From: Knufia peltigerae
Lineage: Eukaryota; Ascomycota; Eurotiomycetes; Chaetothyriales; Trichomeriaceae
Direction: 5' to 3'
Assembly (NCBI GenBank): GCA_030247855.1
Contig: JAPDRN010000044.1
Span: forward strand, 172,283 to 236,282
Length of the DNA: 64,000 nucleotides
Shown: piece after piece, positions 1 through 11,378 of the stretch
How the letters are laid out: each line of letters opens with the position of its first letter
How positions within the stretch are numbered: position 1 is the stretch's first letter
Translations under genes and position numbers: made by a program
Notes under the pieces: model-generated
Databases searched by the model: none
What the model was told of the DNA's origin: nothing
What the model saw: the letters and a program-made list of their open reading frames with translations, nothing else

Positions 1-949
1 AAGGTCAAGAAATGTATGTCCGCCGCAGCCAGTGAACGGCTCGTGCTAATACTGGATCAGGGCTCCCCGTGTCCGTCGTCTTCGTCGGCATGATTTACAC
101 CAGCACCAAGGCGCTTCAATTTCTATCGGTTCCAGTCTACACGATTTTCAAGAATTTAACCATCATCGTCATTGCTTATGGTGAGGTCCTATGGTTTGGC
201 GGCAGCGTTACTCCACTACTTTTGCTATCGTTCGGCTTCATGGTGCTCAGCTCTATTGTTGCTGCATGGGCAGATATACAAGCTGCACTGCAGGGCGTCG
301 GACATTCGGTCGAAACCACCGCTGCCATTTCGACCTTGAACGCCGGCTATTTCTGGATGGGGCTAAACGTCTTCTGCACTGCGTCGTATGTTCTGGGCAC
401 GCGCAAGTTCATCACCTCACTGAACTTCAAAGATTGGGATAGTAAGTTGTTATTGCTCCATGATATCCAACGCCAGACTTGTGAACGCAAATTAACCGTT
501 ATACCACAGCCATGTTCTATAACAACCTGCTCTCCCTCCCCATAATGATTATCTGCTCTCTGATCACCGAGGACTGGTCTGCGGCCAACTTTGCGAAGAA
601 TTTCCCCGCCGAGTCACGGAACAACATCATGATTGGCATGTTCTACTCTGGTCTGGGCGCCATCTTCATCTCGTACTCTTCTGCCTGGTGCATTCGCAAA
701 ACCTCATCCACAACGTACTCGTTTGTTGGTTATCTGAACAAGCTTCCTCTTGCCATCAGCGGCATCGTCTTTTTCGATGCTCCTGTCACATTTGGCAGTA
801 TCTCGGCTATTCTGCTGGGCTTCTTCAGTGGCCTTGTCTACGGCTATGGCAAGATGAAGCAGAAAGAGCAGTTAAAGCAGGTTCTTCCGACCTACCAACC
901 GGTCATGAGCGCCAGTTCTCAGAGTCAAAAAGATGCTTCCAGATCATGA
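1..949 (+). CDS. vrg4: GDP-mannose transporter, 3' part (5' end outside window)
   Basis: This is the C-terminal part of a Golgi nucleotide-sugar transporter that brings GDP-mannose into the lumen for glycan and glycolipid mannosylation. Exons are 1-13, 61-441 and 510-949. The introns 14-60 (branch site TGCTAATAC) and 442-509 were placed by GT..AG ends and phase. The joined reading starts KVKKWLPVSVV and runs straight into the conserved GMIYTSTKAL and VPVYTIFKNLTII block, then a run of membrane segments and a hydrophilic Ser/Gln-rich tail. The GALNK substrate motif of this family is not seen as such; the local equivalent reads GYLNKLPLAISG. The N-terminal half lies upstream of base 1. Family assignment is firm; the symbol follows the yeast/Aspergillus orthologue. 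Confidence 0.93.
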
Positions 950-1809
950 GCCAATTATGACTAGGCCCCCAGGAAGGACCAAGCACTTTTATGGATTGAG
1001 ACCGTTTTCATGTGCTGCGCCATGACCTATTTATGCGATCGTCTTTGTGGACGAGGCAATCAGATTCGAGTACAATATCTTTGACTTCTGGGTTTCAAGG
1101 TGTGTACTCCGCAACTATGTATATATTGATGTTTGTATATTAGAGATAGATTTGTTCTGAAGCTATGTTTGCAGATAGCGCGTTTGGCAGCTCGGCGAGA
1201 AACCAGCTCCAGATCGTCCTATTTCCCAATACTTGTTTCTCAAGGTCCAAGTCCAGATCAGAGATGACCCTGAGCATCGAAAAGCACTGACTCATGACAC
1301 GTTTCCTGAATGTTCGACCATAACATGAGGCTTCTGTACACCCAGACGTCCACGTCGCAGCTGTCTTACCTGGTGTATTGCCAGGATTACTCGGAATTCT
1401 TTGCAAACTTGAATTTGTCTTAACTTGTTCCTATTCCTCTTTACGAAAGTTGGAAATACAACGACGCATAAGTACCTAGGCTTAGACTCGTTCATACATC
1501 AATGCCTTCAATATTGTCGGTACGAATACGAACACGAAGGTCAAACCACCCTTGGTCATCTATTCAACCAATCAGGTCAGACTCACTAATCAATCTCCCG
1601 ATAAGAGTCCGAGGTACGAGGTACATATTGTTTTCGTTCTCAGTGATGCCCTGCAACAACGACCAGGAGTCTCTTCAGTTCAACCTGCACGCCCTACCTG
1701 GAAGTTGTTGAGGCCAAGCAGTCAGTGTTATTCTAAAGCGCGGACTCGATCCCGATGCAGCCTCGCTTGATCATTGCACGAGGGATGGCCAAACGTCTCA
1801 TCTGAAACA
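950..1809. other. Intergenic, 3' flank of transporter and promoter of regulator
   Basis: No gene seen. The stretch contains several short stop-interrupted frames on both strands and a purine/pyrimidine patch around 1510-1540 with TACGAATACGAACACG. It presumably holds the terminator of the transporter and the promoter of the downstream Zn2Cys6 gene. Confidence 0.5.
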
Positions 1810-3868
1810 ATGCCCCGCAAGACCAGCGGCTGCTGGACATGCAGGGCTCGCAAAAAGAAGTGCGACGAGGCCCGCCCGGCCTGCTCATCTTGTAGCTTAC
1901 GTTCGATAACATGCTACGGCTATGATGCAAAGCCGGTTTGGATGGATGGCGGTCCAACCGAGAAGAACATGATGGGCACCCTCCAGCGACGCATCAAGGA
2001 GAGTTACAGACTACGGCGCACTCGAAGGTGCAAAACCACCGCTGCCAATAACGACTCTCTCTGCAACTATGACTCTAGCTCAGGGGCTGCAACTGGTCGG
2101 TCTTTCGTGGAATCCCCGTCGCCAGATTCATCATCATGGACCCAGCGGAGCTCAATCTTGATGCTGGACAGATCTTCCCAGCGGCTACAACGCACCACAC
2201 CTCCATACGATCGAGATTGCTGTCTTGCGATCAGAAAGTCTCACGAGCCTAGAAGAAGCAATCTCGGCTTGCTCTATTCTAACTCGACATACATATCGAA
2301 TCGATGCAGCACTGACCCTAGCCCTCCTTCCTTTGCGCCCATCTCGTTTACCGAATCCGAACTCAACCTGATTATGTATTACTTAGATCACATTTTTCCA
2401 CGTGTTGCTCCCTTCTTCAAATACTCGGCAGCAGACAATGGTCGAGGGTGGCTTCTCAACCTGTTTCTACGCATCCGACCCCTATACACCGCGGTCGTTT
2501 GTCTGAGTGCGTGTGACAAAGCACAATTCCTCCTTGGACCGCTTACTGATGTTCCCCAACCTTACCACGACCTGGAGATGCAGCATCTGCAAAGTGTGGC
2601 TGATCTGCGCGACCATCTCGACCAGTTGGCCACAAAGACAGGTGCTAGTCAGATGGCAGCCGGGGTTGAGGCGCTCGTGTGTATCATTCACCTCATATTT
2701 TTTGAGGTTTGTAGCTCCTATTTCTCCTAACCCATTCTCACCCCGAATTCGCTTTCACCTGTCAAGGCTTCTCTGCATTTGTTTTACATTCAGAACCTGA
2801 AACTAATCTGAAATTTTCATATTTACATAGCTCTGGATTCCCAGGAGAGGTTTTGGGGTCAGCGATTGGACAATGCATCTCGACGCCGCCAGCGCTCTTC
2901 TGTCAACTCTTGATGTTGCCTCGAACTCAATCATCCCAGGCAAAGGAAATACAACGCCTATACCAGCATCCCCGTCTGAAGGGTTTGACGACTCTATCCG
3001 AACCGATATCCCCGTCCACCTCCTCTCTGACAGCGAACAGTCTGCTTTCACCTTTTTCCTTGATTGGTATACTTACGTCTTCGTCTGTGCTACCGCCACC
3101 TTCGGAATGACTCCGCAATCGGCTCAAGCTATTGGCCGCATCAGAGCTATCTATCAGCCCGAGAAGGACAAGCTCAGGGACCTGCGTGGGTGCGAGGACT
3201 GGGTTCTCCTCACCATTCTCGAAATCGCTGTCCTGAAGGACTGGAAACAGAAAGCCTCACAGGCTGGCACACTCAGTCTACGGGAACTTAACCGCCGTGC
3301 AGCCTTGATTGAGAGGAAACTCCAAGATGGTGCCGCGCGATGTGCTCGTCCTCTACGACGATCATCATCGATGCCATCCTCAACTTCGTGTTCCATACCT
3401 AATGGCGGCACTCTGGGCACCAATTCCACTTCAACTCCGTCATCTTCAGCATCGGCAGGTTTATCACGGGACGAAGAATTCCGAATGATTACCAGCACAT
3501 TTATCCATGCTGCCCTTGTATTCCTTCACGTCGTCGTCTCGGGGTACTTCCCTAACATACCCGAAATTCGAAACTCTGTCCTTCAGACATTGGCCGCACT
3601 CGAGTACATGCGCACTTACTCGGCGCATAACATCCCCTCTTGGCCATACTGTGTAGCGGGTTGTCTGGCCTTGGAATCAGAGTATTCACGCTTCCGTACA
3701 CTATTTCCGCCATTTGAAGAAGGCACGCATCCCCTGGTCATGACAATGTGGACACTGGAAATCCTAGAGGAGTGTTGGAAGACTCGAGCATCGCAGCCAG
3801 GAGGCAGAGAGACATGTAGTTGGGCCGCCGCTATGAATCAACTAGGTACTCGGCTTTTGTTGCTTTGA
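1810..3868 (+). CDS. Zn2Cys6 transcription factor with Fungal_trans_2-type C-terminal region
   Basis: A nuclear DNA-binding regulator of about 644 residues. Exons are 1810-2706 and 2831-3868; the 124-nt intron is phase 0 after GAG. The zinc cluster at residues about 8-33 is CWTCRARKKKCDEARPAC followed by SSC and SLRSITC, the C-x2-C-x6-C-x6-C-x2-C-x6-C pattern. Beyond a Ser-rich linker comes a helical region (from about residue 180, LNLIMYYLDHIFPRVAPFFK) and, after the splice, SDWTMHLDAA. This matches the ARGRII/PRO1-like family, whose members often end in a short hydrophobic tail, here RLLLL. The ATG at 1810 is preferred over 1774 because it lies just before the cluster. It converges on the amidase 38 bp away, so it is a candidate local regulator of amide and urea use; that role is inferred. 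Confidence 0.9.
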
Positions 3869-3906
3869 GTGGCATGCTAGCATATCTCTTGCAAGCCACA
3901 TGCCGA

Positions 3907-5879
3907 CTACATGATCTTCTGTTTAGCAGCTAGTGACGTTGAAATCAAGTCTACCAGACCCAGAATCTTTTCTTCTTGGAGTCTCCGCCCCACAAGTTGC
4001 AGGCCAACAGGTGTGCCGTGTTCAAGCTCGGGATCATCTAAGAATCAGTTGTCAGCGACTTGAAACATCTGTCGACGCCAGAAGGACACGTACTCTCTTG
4101 CCACGCCTGCTTGTCTGCTTCATTTATCGGCCGATATTGGTCGTCGAAAGTGTCAATATTTTTGTCGACCTTGGTCACGGGAAATACGACCGACGTATAG
4201 TCCAGTGCGTTGACCCATGGCGTGTACCCTATGCTCATCTCAGCTCCAGCAACGTCAGCTCATGAAAGCAGAACCCACCGATCGGAATTGATTTGCCAAA
4301 TTGAAATGCTGGTACGGCTGACACCGGCGTCAAAACGGCATCAACAGGTCTTCCTGACTTAGTCATGGTGGCAGTGCTGTTCCAGTAATCCATGTACTCC
4401 TTCTGGTATTGTCGAAGACGCAGATTGGCCTCCCACATCTTGTCGACTGTCTTCGGCGTGCCGGGCTCTTTTCCGTACAACGCTGCAACGTCACTTGCAA
4501 GAGTTTCATCGGAAAGCCCAATGTGATGCCAGATATCAAGGCCTGCGTCAGCAGTGAAAACCTCAAGCTGTGGCCCTTTTCAGTATGGAGAACACATCAA
4601 GTTTTGGTGGCCGTGAGGACTTACTGCGAGTTTCACTAAATTTTGCTGGGAAGGAGGTTTCCATTCCACCACCTCGTGGCCCATTGAAATGATGAGGTCT
4701 TTCACTGTCTCAAAGGCACGCCTAATTGCTGGCTGGGGATTAACAAGCCCATCAGTAGGGAGAAGCCCAAATGTCAACTTGGCGCCAAATGCGGACAGCG
4801 GCGTGTAAAGGTCGTCCCTCCAAGGTAATTCCACAACTGCAGGATCGTGCTGCCATGGTTCCTGACTCAAAATGGCTTGAAGCATCAACTTCAAACTTCC
4901 AAGCGAGGTTGCCAGTGGTCCACAAACTGAGGGAATCGTATTTTGACCCGGCATGCTGTTGGCCGCTCCTGCGTATGGCAAACGACCAAACGATGGTCTG
5001 ATACCGTACAGCCCATTGAAGGCGGATGGTATCCTTTGAGTTCAGTCAGTTGAAATATGTCTGAACTCCAAGGTCCCACGATGAGACTGACCTGATACTC
5101 CCACCAATATCCGTTCCAAATCCGATCGGGCTTCCACGCATGCCAATGAGGGCTCCTTCACCTCCCGAGCTGCCACCACAGCTAAGAAGACGATTGTGTG
5201 GATTCAACGTGAAGCCCACGATGTTGTTCCAGGTAATTCCGCTCATTACTGTGTGAGGCAAGCTCGTTTTGCAGAAAGGCACTGCTCCTAATGCTTTGGC
5301 TTCTCGGACCAATTCGCTATCGACATTCTTCTCTTTCCCCGTTCCCTTGAGGCCTTCAAATGTATCGATCCAGCCAACATAGCCCATGGTCGTCTCCACG
5401 CCCTTGACATGGAACTGATCTTTGAAGCTGACGGGAAGCCCGTGGAGAGGACCGATAGGACCGTTCCCGGCCGCAAATGCAGCGTCAAGTCGTTTGGCAT
5501 GCTCGATTGCTTGCTCGAAGAAGATCTCGTGAAGGCAATTTGTCTACACATCGGCCGGTCAGCATCGACTTGATCATTTGTTCTATCACGTTGAGATGCT
5601 ACGGACCAATTGGTGTGCAAGAGCTGCTCTGTGGCAAAAGGCTGTCACGACTTCTGTTGCCTTCCATTTACCGCTCGTCGTATGCTCAGTGATGGTCACC
5701 GCGTCGTTTTCGGTGATTTCAACCTCTCGAGCGGACAAAAACTGCCGAACATACGACCCAGCAACGACTTTCTGGGCTTCGGGGGTAGGAAGCGGTTGTG
5801 GTAGTCGCCATTCTGGAGGAATAGCAGCCAGAATGGAATCTCGCTTCTTGGAAGCAAGTTTTTCCCAACTTGAAGCCAT
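3907..5879 (-). CDS. Amidase, amidase-signature family (fungal acetamidase-like)
   Basis: A predicted cytosolic amide hydrolase of about 562 residues, cleaving R-CO-NH2 or fatty amides to acid plus amine. Exons in transcript order are 5879-5607, 5543-5092, 5033-4625, 4567-4279, 4228-4094 and 4037-3907; all phases close exactly. The Ser-cisSer-Lys triad is visible: Lys132 in LPVSFKDQF, Ser216 in CGGSSGGEGA and Ser240 in GTDIGGSIR. The 24-residue spacing between the serines is that of animal FAAH, and GGSSGGEGALIG is FAAH-like. Typical fungal features include the N-terminal AHQLTNCL helix and the C-terminal HGTPVGLQLVGRR. Its start faces the DUR3-like transporter across a GATA-rich promoter, which suggests nitrogen regulation. 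The exact substrate (acetamide, formamide, fatty amide or other) cannot be read from sequence. Confidence 0.95.
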
Positions 5880-6727
5880 TGGGGAGCCTACCGATCAGTT
5901 GATAGAAGGAAATACTATTGCTCTTCGAGTGCGACATGCCACCCTTTTTATGGACTTTCTAAAGTCTTTCTTCATTTGGAGAGGTAACCGCGGCTACGAA
6001 GCTGGCGACGACAGATGAACTAGCAAAACGATGTTTACCTTCACCATTCCCGATCAGTGACACGCCCAAGGCGGTGCATTCTTTATCTCCTACACCACCC
6101 AGTCCGTCCAGTGCTCTGCACTTATCTAGGCCTCTGGCTGTGCAAGACTGACTGCACATTATCATTCTGGAAGAAGTCGAGGCTGGGGGCTAATCAACGG
6201 CGGCAACATACAACCTGTTGGGCCTGATAAATTGTCTACGATACGCGGTATACCCTGAGTGATAAGCCGCAAGTTCAAACTCAGCGCCCCTAAAACAGTT
6301 ATCAACGGCGCCTACGTGCTCTGTTCCTCCAAGAACGTTGGATAGCCGCCGTGGTCGGTGGCGGGCAACTCCTTAGCGTAGGCGCCGTTGAACTTCTCAA
6401 CTGCGGCAACGTTGTCGAAAGACGCCTGGGCCTTTCTTCCGTACCGACGGCAACTCGACCTTTCAATATAGTTGATGCACTGCTAGATAGCGATAGCATC
6501 GATACGTTGATTCAATCAACGACTTTGGAATCTCCAGCCCGAATCCCTTATCTTTGAGACCCCAGTGGGATTCAAACAAACCAAATACCTAAAGATGTCT
6601 TATCTCTCGAACATTGTGATGTACAGATATATAAACATGGGTCGATACGACAACGACAGAGGCGGTCAAGTCTTCGACATACCATTTGTTCCGTTCTTGA
6701 AGAATCGCAGTTGTGTCAGACATCATC
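5880..6727. promoter_or_regulatory. Divergent amidase/DUR3-like promoter rich in GATA sites
   Basis: The 848 bp between two divergent starts contains eight HGATAR-type sites counting both strands: TGATAG at 5900, TTATCT at 6083, TTATCT at 6122, TGATAA at 6225, TGATAA at 6260, AGATAG at 6485, TTATCT at 6548 and TTATCT at 6600. HGATAR is the known binding site of AreA/NIT2 nitrogen regulators. A TATA-like ATATATAAA lies at 6627-6635, about 95 bp before the transporter ATG. The region also holds a 14-bp inverted repeat (6303-6316 and 6377-6390). Confidence 0.6.
6303..6390. repeat. 14-bp perfect inverted repeat, 60-bp loop
   Basis: CAACGGCGCCTACG at 6303-6316 is exactly the reverse complement of CGTAGGCGCCGTTG at 6377-6390. 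It lies in the amidase/transporter promoter and overlaps a short minus-strand open frame ending in TAG at 6312. Confidence 0.75.
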
Positions 6728-9155
6728 ATGTCAACGTACTCGGTCGGCCCTGAGTTGAGAGTGCTCAGCCCCGGGGTCGGGTATGGCATTATCGCAGGGA
6801 TCGGCGCGGCTTTTAGTCTCATCATGATCCTCACCACCAAGTTCCAGAACCGATACTTTGCCTTTTCGACCAAACAGTCCGAGGAGTTCAACACGGCGTC
6901 GCGGAACGTCAAGCCGGGTCTCATCGTCGCGGGCATCGTCTCGGCTTGGACGTGGTCTGCTACCCTCTTGACCAGCTCCACTTTCGCATACAGCTTTGGC
7001 ATCTCTGGCCCGATGTGGTACGCGGCTCTCGGCTCGTCGCAGGTCATTCTGTTTGCACTACTCTCACTTCGAGTGAAAAGAGACGTTCCAGGGGCGCACA
7101 CGTTTCCAGAAATTGTGCTCTCACGCCACGGTAAAGGTACGTGTGCCGCTCGTTTGGTAATTCTGGCTGGTGCACTAACTCGTGGCTCAGTGGCTCATGG
7201 CATCTTCACCTTCTTTGGCTGGGTCGTCAACATGTGTGAGTGTTTATTTGTCGAGATCATCGATATCTCCATTCAAGCATATCGACACTAACCCCACACT
7301 ACATACAGTCGTCGGTGCCACCTTGGTGCTCGGCGGATCACAGGTTCTAGCGGGACTATCTGGAGTAAACGTCTACGCAGCGTGTTTCATTGTAAGGAGT
7401 TGTTGTGTACGGGAAAAGTGGGATATACAGTACGCTAACATGGACTGGTGTGATGCCAGATCCCAATCGCCGTGGCGGCATATGTCATCCAAGGAGGTCT
7501 TCGAAGCACTTTTGTCGCCGATTATCTCCACACTGTGATCCTCTTTGTGGCCATCTTCATCTTTGCCTTTACGTTATACACTTCGGACGACTACGCTGGC
7601 AGCCCGGGGCGAGTTTACGATTTGTTGGTCGATGCTTCGAAAGCTACTCCGCTTGCAGGGAACCGGGATGGCTCGTGGCTCACATTTCGATCGACGACCG
7701 GAATCAAGTTCGCAGTCCTGATTTTCCTGGGCAGCTTTTCGACAGTGTGGATGGATCAGGCGTATTGGCAACGAGCCATTGCTTCGAAGCCTGAAACCAG
7801 TGTCAAGGCATATCTGTTAGGTGGTGTAAGTTTGTGCTACTCTTCTGCGGCCCATTTGATTTATGCTAACATGAAGCTAGCTCGCATGGTACGGTATACC
7901 GTACGCGTTCGCTACGGCCATGGGACTGGGTGCCGTGGCTTTGACCGGCTCGCCATCGTTTCCGACATATCCCAACCCTCTGACGCCTGCTCAGGTCGGC
8001 GGTGGATTTTCAGCCCCTGCCACTGCGATTGCACTCATGGGCAAGAATGGAGCCGCCTTGATGCTGCTGTTGCTGTTCATGGCCGTCACGTCTGCCGCGT
8101 CGGCCGAGCTCATCGCAGTCTCATCCCTCTGGACGTTTGACGTATACAAGCTCTACATCAATCCATCGGCGTCGTCCTCGAGACTGGTCAAGCAGGCACA
8201 CTACGGCATCGTGGTCTATTCTCTGCTCTTGGCCGCCTTCTGCTGTGGACTGAGTGCCAGTGGCATCGACATCACGTGGATCATCACCGCCGGCGGCGTT
8301 CTCGTCGGAGGCGGTGGCATCCCACTTGGGTTCATCGTCCTGTTTCCGACGTGGGTTTCGACGATTGCTGCTATCGGCGCTCCTTTGATCGCCTCACCGT
8401 CGGGGCTGATCGCCTGGTTTGTGACCACACACATCAGGTCCGGATCCATCACTGCGGTCACCACGGGCGACTTGACCAACGCCCTGGCCGGAAGTGCCAC
8501 AGCCTGCGGCACCGGCGCAGTTGCGGTCGTTGCTCTGTCGATCTTCTTTCCGTACAAATACACCTCGACCGATCCTGCACACGTTGCCCGCGTGGAAAAG
8601 ATTCGAGGGACCGCGGTGCTTGGCGGACAGGAAGTGATGGTCGCCGGAGACGTGGTAGCTCTAACTCCTGATCCTACCACCACCACCAGCAGTGACAAGA
8701 CAGAGCCGACAACGGCCCCTGATCATCCACCGACCAATATGACCACCAACAAGATGACGACAGCCACGAGTACTTCACCTTCAGAGATTGTGGCGGCGGC
8801 TCCTACTACGGGCAATGATGTGGTCGACTATCTCACCACAAACCACATCGAGCCTCTGGACTTCAAGTCGTACCACAAGGCCCGGCGGCTGGCTTATTGG
8901 AGCTGCGCGGTCTTCTTTGTCGTCGCCATCATTCTGTTCCCCTTCACCTTTTACGGCACGGGATGGATCTTCACCAGAGCAGCGTTCGAAGGTTGGGTCG
9001 TCGTGAGTCTGATGTGGATCTTCTTCAGTGCCCTGGCTTGTATCATCTGGCCTATCGTGGAAAGCTATCCTGCTCTCCGAGACATGACAATGATGCTTGT
9101 TCACGACTCCTTTGGTCGTAAGGGAGACCCCGACACAGCAGAAGCATCGAGCTAG
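6728..9155 (+). CDS. Sodium:solute symporter family transporter, urea active transporter DUR3-like
   Basis: A plasma-membrane permease of about 725 residues. Exons are 6728-7136, 7191-7235, 7309-7391, 7460-7825 and 7881-9155, with introns of 54-73 nt carrying CTAAC-type branch sites. The start is the ATG giving MSTYSVGPELRVL. Many hydrophobic segments follow the SSS-family layout. The DUR3 hallmark block reads VIQGGLRSTFVADYLHT, followed by VWMDQAYWQRAIA. A long hydrophilic Thr/Pro-rich cytoplasmic loop lies at about residues 545-620, before two more membrane segments. In fungi DUR3 homologues import urea and polyamines by proton symport. The divergent amidase and the GATA-rich promoter support a role in nitrogen supply. 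Urea specificity is probable but not proven, because fungi carry several paralogues. Confidence 0.92.
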
Positions 9156-9398
9156 TCATGACTGAATGACCAGAGAAATATGACGAGAGTATAATAGCAT
9201 GTTTGGACAACAATCGCTACTGAAACATCAACGGATCAGGCAATAAACAGGCAGGTAACTGATGGTACACAACATTTGTTCATATGGTTGATCTTGTATA
9301 TCAAATAGAAGCATCTCTTGGTAACATCAATGCGTCTGAAGCGTTGAATGATGCCTAGTAAGATAGATCCTTGCATCCTCTGCCATAAATAAACAGCA

Positions 9399-10580
9399 TC
9401 ATCCGTCGAGAGCTTGCACAACTTGCGCCCAATCTTCATCTACATATGCCCCAGGAACGTTCCCGTCAAAGAGGCTAGCCATAACGACGCGATCCTCTTG
9501 CTCGCCTTCCCACGGTTGTCGGCCATGTTGCGCAATGATGTTGTCATACACAAGCACGTCGCCTCGCTGCCACTTGTGGAGGACCCTCAGTTCGTCCGTT
9601 AACTTGGCAAGATGGGCCAAGTATCTCTCTGGGATTGGTGTGCCATCCCCGAAAAGCTGGGTAACGATATTCTTCCTAGCCCCTTTGTTGACCTGGGCGT
9701 TCTTATAGTACGACGCTAATCCGGTGAATAGTGTTGGGAGCTTGGTGTCTGGTTGGGTACGGACGGCAGGAAGCCGGTGCGTCAAGACCAGTGTATCATC
9801 GTCGACCCATTCCCAGGTTGTGTGTTTACCTCTTCCATAGCGGGCTATTTGAGCCTCGACCTTAGCCCTCCTAGTAGCTTCGTTGTCGCCGTCCTTGATC
9901 TCCTTGCCGAATGCCTGTCGAAGAGTGGAGCCTCCTTCATACTGCTTGTTGACCTTGTAGGTGACCTTGCTGAGAACTCCCTTCTGGACAAGCTCGGATA
10001 TGAATTCGGGAATCTCCTGTTGGGCACGGGCGAATAATTCCAGAGAGGATGAAACTGGGGTCTCTCCACCCTTGGCTGGGGCACGATGGCTGTAGAAGAA
10101 GATGTATTCAGGAGCATGAGGCACCTGTGGTGATTCATTGTGATTGTATATCAAGACTTCCTTAGGCGCCTCGTTGGCAGGCGCTACGTTGGGTGCAAGC
10201 AGTGGCCTGTCCACGACGATTCCTATAATCTCATGGGGCTTGTACCCAAAGGCGTGGGCAAACTTGCTAAAGTCCTGTGCGTTGTGAATGGGAAGGCCGC
10301 GGAAGAGCAGGGTGCCGTGACGAGCGAGTTTCTTGGTCAGAAGACCGTCCTGGGCTTGGAGTGACTTTATGGTATCAACTACCGTGTCCAGAGACACCTC
10401 CGCATTGTCGTGAATAGATGGTCGTAATGCTAGTGGGATAACCGTGTTGGGAGGATGTGGTGCTCCCAAGATACGTTGGTTCGTCGATGGCAGATCAAAT
10501 GATTCGAAGGCCAAGAGAGGTGACGATGCACTGTCGAGCTTAAGGGAGTGCCCCGCTAGATGTTGCACAGAGGCTGTCAT
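9399..10580 (-). CDS. TfdA/taurine-dioxygenase family Fe(II)/2-oxoglutarate oxygenase
   Basis: A single-exon protein of about 393 residues, assuming the ATG at 10580 (MTASVQHLAG). The open frame continues upstream to 10865, but that extension looks unlike the family and is probably 5' UTR. Iron ligands are visible as His-x-Glu in YNHNESPQ and the distal His in DNIIAQHGRQPW; the 2-oxoglutarate arginine is probably in EDRVVMASL. HGTLLFRGLPI and PHAPEYIFFYSHRAPAKGGE are typical fungal TfdA-like blocks. Such enzymes oxidise taurine, sulfonates, aryloxyacids or unknown substrates. Here the gene diverges from an UNC93-like permease with about 0.8 kb between starts, which suggests uptake and oxidation of the same compound. 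The substrate is unknown. Confidence 0.88.
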   Translation of the reverse strand: MTASVQHLAGHSLKLDSASSPLLAFESFDLPSTNQRILGAPHPPNTVIPLALRPSIHDNAEVSLDTVVDTIKSLQAQDGLLTKKLARHGTLLFRGLPIHNAQDFSKFAHAFGYKPHEIIGIVVDRPLLAPNVAPANEAPKEVLIYNHNESPQVPHAPEYIFFYSHRAPAKGGETPVSSSLELFARAQQEIPEFISELVQKGVLSKVTYKVNKQYEGGSTLRQAFGKEIKDGDNEATRRAKVEAQIARYGRGKHTTWEWVDDDTLVLTHRLPAVRTQPDTKLPTLFTGLASYYKNAQVNKGARKNIVTQLFGDGTPIPERYLAHLAKLTDELRVLHKWQRGDVLVYDNIIAQHGRQPWEGEQEDRVVMASLFDGNVPGAYVDEDWAQVVQALDG

Positions 10581-11378
10581 CGCTATTCTAACGAAATCAG
10601 ACAGATATTGCCACTCGAAGCGATGAATGGTATGAGACTTTTCCGGTCGCCTGTGAAAATCGCCTTCTGTCCCACCGGGGCTGGAATCTTGGGCAATCGC
10701 GTACAAATAAGGCAATAACAAGTCGTGATTCTGTTTGACAACGAGTGTTGGGTTTATGAGTGTCGACTTGAGGGGAAGCCGAGGCAGGGTAGAAGTACTC
10801 ATAGGACTTCTCCGCTGGCATGTACAATATGGTGTCATCTTGTTCCAATATCGCGAAAGTCCCACTTATGGAAGGGCTGTCGAGTCAGCAGTCTTGCATG
10901 AACCGTCACTCAAGGGAGAGTACATCCATTGGTCGAGTTCGGGTGCCTTGGTACAGTGATATGATAAGTATCAGAACCAATGGTAAACAGTGAGAATTCA
11001 AATGTGCAAATAGCACAGTTCCAAGGAGCAGGTCACCAGTAAACGTCACTTGTCCTTGGTCTAGGCAGACTTGGCTCATGTCGAAATAGGTAGAGTGGTA
11101 ACAGCCATCTGTTATCACATCAATGCTCGTTTGCGTGCTCGCTTGCGTGCTTCCTTGGTACTGATAGTTGTGCCTGTACTCACAATTTAGCTTTTCGAGA
11201 CAATCAGAAACCTCGAAGGGCTTCGATGGACACTTTGATAAATCTGCATCTTCTTCCCTATCCTCTCATTTTGGTACTTCCTCTGTCTCTTCCAGTATTC
11301 TTGTAGTAGCCTGAAAACTCTCACTCTGTGTTAGTGAGCATACTCCAACTCTGACTTCAGTCAAGATCTGCCCTCAAG
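10581..11378. promoter_or_regulatory. Divergent promoter of dioxygenase and UNC93-like permease
   Basis: This stretch lies between two head-to-head genes and should carry both promoters. A short direct repeat is seen near 11127-11152, where GCTCGTTTGCGTGCTC is followed by GCTTGCGTGCTT. No confident TATA box was found. Confidence 0.5.

Noticed and set aside
1774..1809. Upstream ATG giving 12 more residues before the zinc-cluster regulator
   Set aside because: MPRKTSGCWTC at 1810 is the usual type of start directly before the cluster; the extension cannot be excluded.
10581..10865. N-terminal extension of the dioxygenase frame
   Set aside because: The extra 95 residues do not resemble the family start. 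The ATG at 10580 gives a normal-length TfdA protein.
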